Positions 46,503 through 57,590 of a stretch of DNA of 64,000 bases are shown here, in pieces. Each line of letters starts with the position of its first letter. The first letter of the stretch is position 1. The DNA lies in the NCBI GenBank assembly GCA_009103225.1, contig RHPI01002504.1:62001-126000 (forward strand), written 5' to 3'. The notes under the pieces were generated by a model. It did not search any database and was not told where the DNA came from. It was given only the letters and a program-made list of their open reading frames with translations. Origin of the DNA: Chlorokybus atmophyticus. Taxonomy: Eukaryota; Streptophyta; Chlorokybophyceae; Chlorokybales; Chlorokybaceae. The translations under genes and the position numbers were made by a program.

Positions 46503-47187
46503 CTAACGGCGTTCAGCTGGGTCTTGTAATGCCACCTCCACCGTGGCATCCTTCGGCTCCTCAGTGTCAGGGATGGGAACGGCGTTGTCTGTGCGGCAAG
46601 GGGCTGCGGCGACGGCAGTGACTCTTGTGCGGTTGCTGTCATATGTGGCTGATGCCGTCTTCTGTGTGCGCACATGATTGCGCGTGGCTGTGGCAGCCAC
46701 TTTGCATTGGGCACGCGCGCGCGACACCAAGTCCAGAGGCAAAAAGCCCTGTACCTTTTCATCCCAATGTGGTCGGAACCATGCTCGCTCTGTCCAGCAG
46801 TCAAGGCCCATACCCACGGGGAAGTTGAAGTCTTGTCCAAGCAGGAAATCAACGGAGCTAGCATTGGTGACAACGCATTGATGAACGGTCTTTATGGTGT
46901 GGGTCGGGTCAAGCCCTTTCAACCGGATGCAGAAGGCCTCCTTGGTGACCCCGATCACCTTGTCACCACTCCCCATTGCTGTGTCCAATACGTATGGGCA
47001 GGGCATCAGGTCCAAACAAGTGATGCCAAGGGATCGCGCAAGGAAGCGCCTGATGATGAATCGCTGTGCACCGGTCCAACAGCATTTGCTTGGGTGCCAG
47101 GCCGTTGATGGTCACATGCTTGTTTTGGTTGGCTACCATGGCAGCGTTGGCGTTGATGTGTAGCCTCTGGGTGCGGGCTGTTGGCAC
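46503..47187 (-). pseudogene. Element B: retropepsin-like aspartic protease
   Basis: The start (HVTINGLAPKQMLLD) leads to the usual LDTGA active-site position, which reads LDRCTA because of a small indel near 47060. The following strands are in a neighbouring frame: VIGVTKEAFCIRLKG, TVHQCVVTNASSVDFLLGQDF and MGLDCWTERAWF, a typical retropepsin flap-to-tail order (..vlG.dfl..). A basic linker follows, leading to the methyltransferase. The active-site damage makes it inactive. Confidence 0.65.
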
Positions 47188-47240
47188 TGGTGCCTCATGT
47201 CTCTAAGCTAAAGGTACAGCGCGCATCGCAACCAAAGCTC

Positions 47241-48614
47241 CTATGCCTGCTGGGTCTTGACTACCGCCTCGTTGTCCTCTCCCTCTGCTAAATCGACCTT
47301 GTCGTGGTGGTTGGTGGTACACGGGGAGGCCTTTGCACTAAGGGTTCCGGCGCTGGCTGTGGTAGAGGTGATGGTGGATGCCGCATTTGAAAGGATGGAA
47401 TTATGCCTGCCGGCTTCCCCAATGGTTGTGGAGGGAAGCCTGGCAGACCCGGTGTTTGCGGGCCTGTCTCGCGTTTTGCTTGCTTTGCGGCGTAGGTCCA
47501 TCGAACAGCATGAGCTGCCTCTCTAACCAATGTCCCTTCCCACGTGGTTGTGGGCTCTGTGTCCACATCGGTCTAGTGGTAATATTTTGGCATGGGCTGC
47601 CGGTATACTGTGCGCAGTAACTGCTGCTGCATGTTGTGAGTGACGGTGGGGACTCGCAAGATCCCTGCCATGTAGGCATCCCACCTGCCTTGTACCACGC
47701 CCACATCGAGCACGGTCATGGTGTGCGCTCGTATGGTGCGTAGGAGGTCGGTCTGCTGCGCATGTAGCTTGTGAGCAATAGCGATGCACCGACGTTGCCG
47801 CGATGCTTCTACTCCCGGCAGCCGCAGCATTGCCCCATGCACTCCCTCCAGAGTGTCTGGCGCGGTGATGGCAGCTTCATCGTATGCTTGCCGCAGCGAG
47901 GGTACAAATGCCCCCAACCATGATGCTCTGTCGCCAAAGGCGAATCTGGGGACAACGGGGTGATTGGCGACGAGCCACGTCACGAGTCGTGCTCGAGAGG
48001 CGCTGCCTTCTCGCATCCCCATTATCTGTCTCAATGCACTGCCCTCAGGCCGGTGCAGCATGAGTGCTTGCCGAATGAGAGCGGTACGAAGTTGTTGTTC
48101 TCCTACCATACCAGCTCCTCCTCGCTGGGTGGAATTTCCTTGTGGGGTGAGGTAACCTTGCCCTGCATCCCGCTGATCGTCGGGCATACCATCGATTAAA
48201 GGGGGCAGTAGCGGCGCGATTACCCCCTAATTGTTGCGCCAACGCCCTCGCTTGGTCAGCAACAATTGCTTGCCCTGGCTGGGTGACTCTGGTTGGTGCC
48301 GGTTGTACCACGGCAAGCGCAGTGGAGGTGCCAGCGACATCTGACGGTCTTGCGAGTTGCACCGCAGCGGCGCGTACTGCTTCGTACGCTTGTCGGCGTG
48401 CGTCAATTTGCACGGCTTGATCTGGTCGAGAGCGGTGTGTCTGTTCAAGAGAAAAGCACCGTTTTTGGTGACTTCCCGGTGTGAGTCCACTAAGTGCCGG
48501 GTCAGTGCCCGGCGACATGTTGGAGGTGGTCACCACGAGGTCCTGCATTTGGCAATGCTGAAGTCCAAGCAGGTCCAGCGGTAAAGGCTCAAAGTCAATT
48601 TGTTGCGCTGGCAT
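47241..48614 (-). pseudogene. Element B: ORF of unknown function between gag and protease
   Basis: From 48614 the frame reads PLPLDLLGLQHCQMQDLVV.. and later QAVQIDARRQAYEAVRAAA. A frame switch near 48180 leads to a 204-codon frame (48187-47573) rich in Arg, Ala and Gln, with helical-looking stretches (LRTALIRQALMLHRPEGSAL, SLRQAYDEAAI). A Pro-rich segment follows down to 47241. I do not recognise the family. Position suggests an extra Gag-like or nucleic-acid-binding domain specific to this element lineage; nothing more can be said by eye. Confidence 0.4.
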
Positions 48615-48914
48615 GGGCTGTCGCTATCGGTTGGGTGCGGTCTGCAGCCTTGCGCGCAATGTTAAAAAAAACTAAGTTGCCAGCTCCAACACAGCGGGGC
48701 GTCGGTATTTGGACCAAAAGAGACGATCTCTCATTTTAGAAGCAGTGCCAGCTAAAATCTCATCTTCCAACTGTCATTGGGTGGGCTCTGGCAGTGTATG
48801 ATATTCGAGCAGTAGTAGCGGCATGATGCGATCACCTCGCGCTACGTGTGTCGTGCGTTGCCCCCCGAATCCGTACGCAATGGTGGTGGGCTCGATGTTG
48901 CGTAGGACGGACAC

Positions 48915-49950
48915 CTAAGCGCGCTCTGCTTGCGGTCCGCGTGGCACTTGTTGAGTGTAATCAAGGTGCGGAGGAGGGGCCGCACGAACCCCTGATGGTG
49001 CGGCGGCATTGGCAGCTGGGGGTGACAGAGGTGCGGCAATATTAACTGCAGCAACAGTCGTGGCACCTGCAACAGTCATTGTGACGAAGGTTGCCGCTTT
49101 GAGCGTTGCAGCAGTCGGGACTGGGGCCGTGTCCGCAGTTGTAGCGGATGTGGTGCCAACACCACCAATGGGTACGCCAGCCATGGCAGCAGCCTCAGTG
49201 CCGGTCATCTCTGGCACCAACGTGGTGCTGGGTGTATCCGCGCTGGCGGCACCTGTGGGTGTTGTCATCGGCGGTGTCGTCGATGGGGTCGTCCCAGCAA
49301 GGGTTGTGGCCACCGAGCCAGCCCCACTTGTGGCCTTCAGCGACGCTGTTGTTAATGCGCCTGCCTCTCTGCGCGCACGTCTCAATGGTTGAACACACCA
49401 TGCAGGGGGGGGGGGTCTCGTTCACGTTTGGTGCCATTAAGGCCCATCGGGCAGCGTAGCAGGCTTGGTAGTTTTGCTCCTTGTTATCTTCCAGCTAGGC
49501 CACTCGTGCCATGAGGGCCGCGACTTGGTCGACAGCTTGTGAACTGGTTGCTCTGACAACAGCAGCTCCAATGTGAGGGCGTCCCTCAGGTCCCTTGCGC
49601 TGTGGAGGGCGGTTCTTCCCTCTGTAGCCAGTCTCCTCGTTTTGAGCGCCGGCGTGATTGTTGTTGGGGTTGTGGCCACCAGCGTTGTTGACGTTGTTGC
49701 CATTGTTGTGACCACCAGCGTTGTTGCTTTTGGTGTAGCCACCAATGTTGCTGTTGGTGTAGCCCCCGTGGTTGTTGTTGTTGTTATTGTTGTTGTTACT
49801 GACATAGCCACCAGCGTTGTTGCTGATGTTGTAGCCAATAGAGGGCCGCAGCTCGTGGAACTTGAGCCAGCATACTGCCTCCAAGTGTCCCGTCTTGTGG
49901 CAGTAGTCGCACACAAGCGTCACCAATTTGAGGATGCGTGGATTCAACAC
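48915..49950 (-). pseudogene. Element B: gag C-terminus with CCHC zinc knuckle and low-complexity tail
   Basis: From about 49930 leftward: LVTLVCDYCHKTGHLEAVCW, a complete CX2CX4HX4C nucleocapsid knuckle. An Asn-rich tail (NNNNNNNNNHGGYTNSN..) encoded by repeated AAC/AAT follows, then an Ala/Thr/Pro-rich stretch at 49385-48915. A run of ten G at about 49406-49415 breaks the frame. The knuckle identifies it as gag of an LTR retrotransposon. Confidence 0.75.
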
Positions 49951-49954
49951 GGAT

Positions 49955-51930
49955 AACCACATTACATCCACACCACCCATAAATACAATGCGGAGCGATA
50001 GCAACGCAACATATATTTCATACAAAATCAATAAGTGTTAAGTAATGCTGTAACTTGCATTGCATATTGATTACATATCACATTCACATAGCATCAAATA
50101 CCTACAGCATGTGTAGAATTGATATTGATCACTGTTGCTTGACACATGCCTTGCAGTATCCGCATTGACTTGTTAAGCAATTAATGCCAATCAATGTGGT
50201 CAACTTTGATTAATATGGCAACTTCTACAATTGATGACATTCATATTGATATCAATAATCGTAATAATATATAAATTTTATTAGATTATGACTGGCGTTG
50301 TGCGCTGCGGGTGGTGGCGGCCTGATCTGATCCGGAGGAGGCTACTGTAGCACTTAGACGGCATTGCCAACTTAGGCAGGATGAATGTTGGTTTGAGCAA
50401 TAATTTGTGCAGTGGTCACTGCCGACCTCAGGCTGTAATTACATTCAATAATAGGCCCGTGAAGTTACATTTTGGTACTCAACTAGTACATGGTTAGCAT
50501 GGTAAATGACAGAGGAAGAATTCCTTGTATACAGAGGAAGCCGTCAAGCTTGTCATGCGTTTGCAAGCAATATGCTAGCAGCAAACCAAGTTAAGGAATA
50601 TCACTACCTTGCTCTAGCCACTAAACTTAATGGCGGAAGTTGTTCACAAACCACAATTCCTTGGAAGTGTCTGAGTAATATCGCGCACCATGTGCACCTT
50701 CCTTAGAATGTTTTCTAACCCAACCACATCAAACCATGGTTGCCCAGCTCGCTCAGCCCATGTGTAGCGGCGCTGGCCGAGCAACGGTACTTGAGGGCCA
50801 TATTCATTATACCATCTGATTAAAGCGCAAGCATGTTCCGTTTGCTGCACATCCTTCATCAGGAACAAGAATCGCACTTGCCCAACCCATTCGACCACAC
50901 GGCTGTCAGTAACACCGCTGACAGCAACATCGTCAAAGTGGTCATAGCCATAGAAGTTAGGGTTGGCTCGCAATAGCTTTGAATTGCTATTGCCTCTGCT
51001 TGCAGCTGCAGCTTGTGGAGAGAGAGTGATACTGCGCACAACATCAACGTGCATACCTGCAATAATGTAATCAAATGCAAAACCCACGTGTAACGATTAC
51101 TTGTGATGCATATGGTGAAGTAAAGGGGCAACCATACACCCTAACGTGTCTGTAGAACAGCTGCATAATCATGCATGTGACCAGATGTTCTAACCTTATC
51201 CCAATGTATTGCAGGCAAGTTAACCCAGAGCACGGCATCCCCGCGCTTTCCACCACGACCTTCATAATCCAGTAGGTATTGCCGCGCAGCTAGGTGTAGA
51301 TGTTTTCACTCTGGCTGCTCTTCCAAACACTTGATTGCATACACGGAAGTTAGTTGCTCCGTTCGCATGCCTGCCAGAAACAACGCCGTGCGCCGAGACG
51401 GCAAGCGGTGATCGCCGAGGTTTGTTACCTGTATAAAGTGTGGCAATCAAGCAATGTAAGCAATCAGTTGAGAGGTCACTTCTATCACTTGTATCACGGT
51501 GATGGATCCATGCATTGACCATGTGCAATAACTACGATTGTGTGGCAGCTGCACATACCTGCCCGAGGTGTAAGTCCTTCCTACTCTTTCTTCTCCTTTT
51601 TGCAGGTATTAACGTGTTTATTGCTTTCGCGGCGCGCTTCCACGCTTTGTGGATGTGAGCTGTCTTCTTGCTAAGAGCCCTTCGCACAGCGACGCGCCTT
51701 ACCATCTGTTCAAGGCATAGTCAGGCAGGCAAGTAAGTGCATATATTGTAAGCGCCAAGTGTAGCTAGTCACCTGTGCAGCAACTGACTGAGCGTGCTTG
51801 TTGGTAGCACTGTATGGTTCATGAGAAACATTCTTATGGTCCTCTTCCCAAGTTTGTGCATCATATTCATCCAAGCCTGGTTACATTGAGATTACGGCAA
51901 CCTGAGGTTGCCGTAATCTTCGGTGCACTC
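49955..51930 (-). mobile_element. Insert inside gag of element B with a KDZ/Plavaka-like transposon protein fragment
   Basis: The minus-strand frame 51087-50644 reads NPNFYGYDHFDDVAVSG..VGQVRFLFLMKD, ALIRWYNEYG.., WFDVVGLENILRKVHMVRD. This is the pattern (VGQVrllF.......aLvRWY......vv....ILr.vH.VpD) seen at the C-terminus of KDZ/Plavaka-type transposon proteins and relatives in fungi and algae. Upstream pieces (51265-51071, 51528-51262) lie between plausible introns. The AT-rich part 50030-50300 is non-coding. A perfect 13-bp inverted repeat (51891-51917) lies at the right edge. I infer a nested insertion because gag is present on both sides. Confidence 0.5.
51891..51917. repeat. 13-bp perfect inverted repeat at edge of nested insert
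   Basis: ATTACGGCAACCT and AGGTTGCCGTAAT flank a single base. It lies about 20 bp from where the gag frame of element B breaks off in the middle of a zinc knuckle (CHWCGRHGHY). Confidence 0.85.
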
Positions 51931-51933
51931 CTT

Positions 51934-53013
51934 TTAATAGTGCCCATGTCGGCCACACCAATGGCACAGCATTGGAGCAATAAGGGCAGCATAAGCTGAC
52001 CGTTTGTCCTTGTTGCGCGTGACCGGAGCAGCCCGACTGCAACCTCGTCGAGGGGGCTCAGCACTCGCGCTTGCCATGGGACGTGAGGCGCATCGGTTGG
52101 TGTCCAACACTGCCTTCTCATACACCGCACGCTTGTGAATGGCTTGTGCAGTTTCGAAAGCTTCCTTGAGGGTGTAGCCGAGGGGCCTATTGTAGTTTAG
52201 TGTCAAAGGCGTCGACTCACTAAAGGTGGGGTCCAACTCATCCACGTACACCACTGCGGCTGCCTCCTCACTGACAATCTTGTGATCAGTGTCCCTCAGT
52301 AGTCCTTCCAGCCGCGAATACAGCCGGAGAGGGTCCTTGCTGGGCTTCCGTTGAAAGCGTCTCAACAATTCTACCTTGCTAATGGTCTAGGGCGGAAAGG
52401 TACGCCGCAGTGCCACGTACAAGTCCTAGAAAGGAGAGTCCGATATGATAGCACCAACGGTGATGGCTGGTGCGCGCAATGCCACCGAGCCAACTGTGAA
52501 AAGGCTGTCTCCTGCCGGAGTATGCGAGCCCGGTGTTGGCGGTACTGGTGTCCCCGTTTTTAAGGCTGCAGCTTGTTGTTCAACTTGCTGAGCCTCGATG
52601 ATGGCAGCGGTGCGGTTAAGCACTCTGGTCCGTCAATCGGCAGTCTTGACCCCGACCTCTGCAGGTGTTATCGAGGCAACAACCAGCTAGGCTTTTTCGT
52701 CCTCTGCTTGTTACATGGCTACGGCTCACGCCCGCCCAGTGACTGGGATTGGAGGGACCACTGCTGATGAGACAGCAGCTGCTGGGCTATACGTCAGTGC
52801 ATGTGCTATAGTGCTGACAAGCTCGCCATAGCCATCGACTCTATGCAGCTCAGCAATGGACTTCGACACTTCGTGTGCCTCATGATGATCAAGGTACTGC
52901 GCCATGATACGGAATGACACCTCATCTGACCAGTCTTTGTTCTTGAAGGGCTTGCTGCCGCATCTTGGAGTGGAACTTGATGATGAACTCATCAAGTGGT
53001 GTGGTGCCCGCAA
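51934..53013 (-). pseudogene. Element B: gag N-terminal and capsid part
   Basis: From 53013: WSDEVSFRIMAQYLDHHEAHE.., a Gln/Ala/Pro linker, then LLRRFQRKPSKDPLRLYSRL, LGYTLKEAFETAQAIHKRAVY and the start of a knuckle (CHWCGRHGHY) that breaks off before its last Cys. Several stops divide the three frames (52726, 52426 and between 52369 and 52400). The order (capsid-like helices, then knuckle) is that of gag. Confidence 0.7.
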
Positions 53014-53020
53014 ATCTAGA

Positions 53021-54055
53021 GAAGCGCATGGAGTTGGTTGAGCTGGAAGGCTCTATTTCTTCGTCATCAATGTCCGAAGGAGGTGGAGAAGCTTGATGGC
53101 AAGGAGTGAGGTGGGAGCAGGTGAAGCCCGAAACGGGGCGTGAGCCTCTGCTGCTACGGTAACTGCTTCCTTCACTTGCCCGTTCGTAGGTGAGGTTGGA
53201 GGTCGGGCTCTAGCTGCTAAGGTCCCCCTCATCTATTGGCGAGAACGGGGTGGGCGTGCTCATACAGTTGTTGCGATGGTGAAAGTGTATGAAGGGTAGA
53301 GTGTTTGTGCTCTACACGGTTATCTCATTGCTACTACCACTCACCGCACTAGTGCTTGTGCGCAGTATGTGATGACAGTGATAATAATGCACGATGATGT
53401 ATCCCACTGCAAGCTGCACTTTTGGTGTGCAGGATGCAACCACACTCATTTTAGCAAAGAGGGTAACACTGTGAGTCAACAAGCCACTACTAAAGGTAGT
53501 GCTGTTTACACGGGTCGTTGCATGAGTGGAAAATGTGTTACACTATTAAGTGGTGAATGAGCAAGCAACACGTGAATGCTATGCCCTGACTAATGCCAAC
53601 AAGCACACCGCGATCCAGCACACCAAGCTCACAGCAATAACAAGCACGGTGCACACGAGCATGCACAGACTTTCACACGGTGAGGGGATTCTTGGTAACC
53701 AGGATAGCGTGTTTGTAGTTCAAGTCGCTTCACACAAGCTCCTAGCTTTCTCACTGACAGTGTCACCAGCTGATCCGGTGAACACCGCGACTACATGTAC
53801 AAGTTAAATTATCATGACTGTTCAGAACACAAGCTAACGATCATATAAGGGCTATTCCCACAAGAAACTCCCCTTCGATATAGAACATAATGTATAACTG
53901 ACTTCACAAGTGAAACAGCTACGCGCGGTGCCTATGTAGACTACGGTCATGAGCTAGTCCAAGGTCATGATCTAGCTACTCGTCAGTGACGCGCGCGGGT
54001 TGGTATGCTGATAGTCCGAGCGAGGGTCTTGATGTGAGCATGCCCGATGTAGGCT
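53021..54055. other. Possible 5' leader/LTR of element B, otherwise nothing recognised
   Basis: The stretch between the gag start of element B and the truncated RNase H of element A would be the place for B's 5' LTR. I found no matching copy near 41-42 kb, so this is not supported by a repeat. Confidence 0.3.
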
Positions 54056-55373
54056 AGCACACGAGGACAATTGGCATGGCATCTTGCTCAATGGTAGTGT
54101 AGTTCACCTCTGCTGGGATGAATTTCCTACTCGCATAAGCACATGGTCTGCCATTTTGCAACAATACTGCACTACATCAAAGGGTGGAGGCATTGCTCAC
54201 CACAGTGAAGTGTTTATCCTAATTTGGCAATGCCAACACTGATGCCGAAAAGTCAAGGCCAACTTCACTTGTTGCATAGCAGCTTCTTGTGCTGCTGTCC
54301 AAGAGAATGGGGCATCCTTACGCAACAATTTAGTTAGAGGCACCACAACTGTAGAGTACCCCATCAGAAAACTTGCGAGAATAGTTTGCCAACCCTAAAA
54401 ATGACCGCAACTACTGGATATTCTCGGGTTGAGGCCATTCTTCAACCACTTGCACTTTGCGAGGGTTAGGTTTAACACCCTCCCCACTGACAATATGCCC
54501 TAAGATTGGCAACTCAATCTTGCAAACGTCACACTTTGACTAGTTGGCATAAGCGGTGTGTTTGCAATAAAGCAAACACCGCTTTCAGATGCCTTCTGTG
54601 CTCTTCTTTTATTTTACTGAAGACAATCATGTTATCTAAGTAAACCATAACATGCTTTCCAAGAATGTTACTAAAATCTTATTCATTTCCTTTTTAAACA
54701 CCGCAGGTGCATTTTTCAATCCAACAATAGTACTTTGTATTGATAATGGCCTGAGGGTGTTCTAAATGCCGTTTTGTGGACATCAGAAGGGTGAATACGG
54801 ATTTGATGATACCCACTTGTCAAATCTAGCGTATTGAAATACGCATTACCCGACAGCTTTTCAAACACATCAACAACCCGCAATAGCGGGTATTGATGTT
54901 TTATCGTGATCTTGTTCAAAGCACGATAATCCATCCACACACATGCGCAATTTCCCACTCTTTTTCATCACAAACAAGATGGGTGCGCCAAAGGGTGAAG
55001 AACTTAGTTCAATCAATCCCTTTTCCAACAACTCTCTGATTTGTGTTTCCATTTCCTCCCTCTCATTGGGGCTTAGCCTATATATTGGCCGAAACAGGGG
55101 TTTACCATCAGGAATAACCGGATTGTGTGTCCAACACCTCGATCATGGTGTAAGTCTGGCAACTCATCTCAGAATATGTTTTGATACTGATGAATGATGT
55201 CTGCAACACCTTCCGTACTGCCTGGCACAAAGTCGTCAAACGACGTTAAGTGCACCAGAAAAACCGGTGTGTTTTTACGCAATGCACGCTTCACTTGCAG
55301 TGCAGTGAGAAGCGCGGGGTCAGTTTGCTTATGTTCCAAGCTATGTGACCCTATCACAGACAATATTACACTC
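54056..55373 (-). pseudogene. Ty3/gypsy-type element A: reverse transcriptase and start of RNase H
   Basis: From right to left: PGSTEGVADIIHQYQNIF (pre-RT), METQIRELLEKGLIELSSSPFGAPI, CVWMDYRALNKITIKHQYPL, YFNTLDLTSGYHQIRIHPSD and FRTPSGHYQYKVL. Then comes the active site YLDN at 54632-54643, where YLDD is expected, followed by PNPRKVQVVEEWPQPENIQ and a broken RNase H (FTVVSNAST, CAYASRKFIPAEVNYTT). Many stops interrupt it. The RNase H stops being recognisable at about 54060, while the fragment at 40.45 kb starts at nearly the same point of the domain. The two pieces may therefore be one element split by insertion, or two copies of one family. Confidence 0.8.
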
Positions 55374-55784
55374 TTACGGCCCTTCTTCACTGTGCAATCG
55401 TGCGCCGGTATCCAATGTCATTTCGACATTATCCTGCCATTCTTGTCCTAGCACCACATCAACACCAACTATGTTAATGGACACTATTACAAAAGTTAGG
55501 TTGGCATAATAACTACCAATCTTTACTTTCGTTTTGATTTCTCCTTTCATTGGCAACGCTCCCCCAGCATCGGCAGCTGAAAATGCTGAGGGTTTGCACA
55601 TTATTTTATTGCGCACAACCCATTGTTCCCCAATAAAGTTGTGTGTCGCATCAGTGTCAATCAAGATCGAACTATTTACAACCTGCATTGTGCCATTGAA
55701 TGTCCACAACAAAGGTACCACTCGTCCTTGAACAGTAGCCAAGAGTCCGTGACTAATGCGGGGGTTGATCAAAAAAGCTGACAA
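55374..55784 (-). pseudogene. Ty3/gypsy-type element A: aspartic protease
   Basis: The 136-codon frame reads VNSSILIDTDATHNFIGEQW (the LIDTGATHNFI active site with Gly replaced by Asp), PMKGEIKTKVKIGSYYANL, FVIVSINIVGVDVVLGQEW and MTLDTGA. This is the canonical Ty3/gypsy retropepsin layout. Loss of the active-site Gly suggests decay. It is preceded by gag and followed by RT on the same strand. Confidence 0.85.
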
Positions 55785-55849
55785 TCGTACTAACCTTGTT
55801 TCACGCTTGCTGAATTGTTACAACACAGTAACCCCCCGTGTGCTTGCTT

Positions 55850-56890
55850 TCACCATAAGCCATGATACTTTGGCACTATTACCACCATACTCAAGGTTTT
55901 GTGCTTGTTTTGCAAGTAAGTCAATGCATGCAACACGTCAGTAAGCATGTTGAATTTCACAAGTACCAGTACACAAGCATTTCCTTCCACTTTTTCAACA
56001 ATCAAAAGTGGCAGCTTGTCATATGCTTGCCATGCATGTGTCATTACATGCACTTGGGACAGATCATTATCCAAGTTTACTGCCTGCATCTCAAGCAACT
56101 GGCTATCAACCACTTTTGTATCAGTCTCGGCGTAATCGTATTCAGCTTTCTTGGCCTTGCCCTTCGCCTTGTTTGGGCAGATTTTTGCAATGTGGCCCGG
56201 CTGACGGCACATGAAACAGTTGCGAGCCGCAGCAGGCGCGACACCACTTGTAGCACCTGTGTGGGGCATATAAGTCTTCGGCTTCTTTGCCGCGTGCACA
56301 CTCAGTTGAGGGTAATGCTTGCCTCCCACTCCATGCGGCTTAGCCGCAGCTGCTATATGTGATTTTTTCTGCATCGCCATGTCGTCATTGTACATGTATG
56401 CACTCAGCTTCTGCAATGTGGCCAAGTCGGTAGGAACCCAAGGCATTCCCGTTGCCGTGTTGTACTGCAGCTGATTGCGCACCCGCGCATCTAAGCCGCG
56501 CTTGTACAACTCAAGCTGCTCGGCCTTATCCATGAGCATCAGGCCACTGTTGGCGCAACCCACCAATGTCTGAAACTCTTGCAGATACATGAAGCGGCCC
56601 GACCCACCTGTTGCAACTTGCTGAGCTTGTTGCGAGCATGAGTAGCCGAGTCCATGCCACCATAGCGTTCCACCAGAAACTGATACAGTGCTTCTACTGT
56701 CTTTAAAGCACCATCATCTGTCTGTCTCGCCCATTCGGTGAGTGCGTCAGACGGCATAAGCAACTCAGCAATAGCAATGTGCTCACCAACCGGGCGTCTT
56801 AATGCTATTAAATAGTGCTTTACGGTCACCACCTCGTCGTGTCTTATGTCGATATCAGTGTTACTTATCGTTACACTACATTCGGCCATT
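55850..56890 (-). pseudogene. Ty3/gypsy-type element A: gag with CCHC knuckle, one frameshift
   Basis: The N-terminal frame starts near 56890 (MAECSVTISNTDIDIRHDEV), just inside the LTR-like repeat. It includes LMPSDALTEWARQTDDGALK and LYQFLVERYGGMDSATHARN. A frameshift at about 56590 moves into the frame with YLQEFQTLVGCANSGLML, YKRGLDARVRNQL and NCFMCRQPGHIAKICPNKAK, the nucleocapsid knuckle (CX2CX4HX4C). The product would coat retrotransposon RNA. It lies directly upstream of the protease. Confidence 0.85.
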
Positions 56891-57003
56891 ACCACTAGGT
56901 TAATGGCCCTAATATGGCTTAGTTGATTGTATAATCCCGTTGGGACCCTTATTAAATTATAGATAAGGGTGGGAAATCTTGATGGAGGTAGCACTCTGTT
57001 TAC
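56859..57003 (-). repeat. LTR (5' side) of Ty3/gypsy-type element A
   Basis: On the minus strand it starts TGTAAACAGAGTGCTACC and ends ..GATAAGTAACA (TG...CA). It aligns along its length with 38425-38568 and lies directly before gag, as a 5' LTR should. The gag start codon overlaps its inner part. Confidence 0.7.
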
Positions 57004-57590
57004 AGCATTGGCCTCCCCTCTTTTACAGTACTACTTAGCGTAATCAGTAACTGTCAGATGCAGTTCGTGTCCGTTGTCTCATAAACACGTATGCATTGGC
57101 ATGTGACCTCTTATTAACGGGAGCGCAGGGTACTACCTACTGTAAGTGTCATGCCTATATGGCTGACAAAAGTCACAGAGAATGATTAAGTCTCCGTACC
57201 TTATTGATGTGAGTTGGAAGGGACTATTGGGTTTCCCATGCCTTAAGCGAGTGTAGTGCTTACGGGGTGTGCTCTCATGCGGTCTGCTCTTAAGCCTATG
57301 CGGCCTTGAGTATGATAACTACAGTGTAGTACTTGTGTAGTTACTACACAAGGCATCAATGAGGGCTAGCACATAGCTATTCAATGCTTATGGCATGTAA
57401 CCCTTTGTCATTTCTAGTATTGCGAGTTGCCACAAAAAGTGGCAGTCACGAAATTGTGAGCCATGTTGGCAAACCACATGAAGTGTATTGTGGTAGTGCA
57501 ATTTGCCATTCGTATGACAGTCCCAAGGCAAATGGTGCTTGTGGCAATCCGTAAGTACATGTGAATTAAGGGAGCCTGAGTTTGTAGCTC
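57004..57590. other. Intergenic, nothing recognised except a small hairpin
   Basis: An 8-bp stem-loop lies at 57324-57349. No coding motif. Confidence 0.4.

Larger units (their letters stand above)
42225..53020 (-). mobile_element. Ty3/gypsy-type retrotransposon B carrying a DNA methyltransferase and a PHD finger (decayed, nested)
   Basis: Reading from 53 kb leftward the order is gag (51.9-53.0 and 49.4-49.95 kb), an unidentified ORF (47.3-48.6), protease (46.5-47.2), cytosine-C5 methyltransferase (45.4-46.35), RT (44.3-45.4), RNase H (44.0-44.3), integrase (42.8-43.3) and PHD finger (42.2-42.75). The protease-RT-RNase H-integrase order is that of Ty3/gypsy elements. Stops and frameshifts occur in nearly every domain, so it is a relic. 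A 2-kb block with another transposon fragment interrupts gag, and no LTR was identified; the 3' end is cut by the GGWCC cluster. It lies between the two halves of element A. Confidence 0.8.

Noticed and set aside
53021-54055. 5' LTR of element B
   Set aside because: No matching direct repeat was found at the 3' side (41-42 kb), so it is not claimed.
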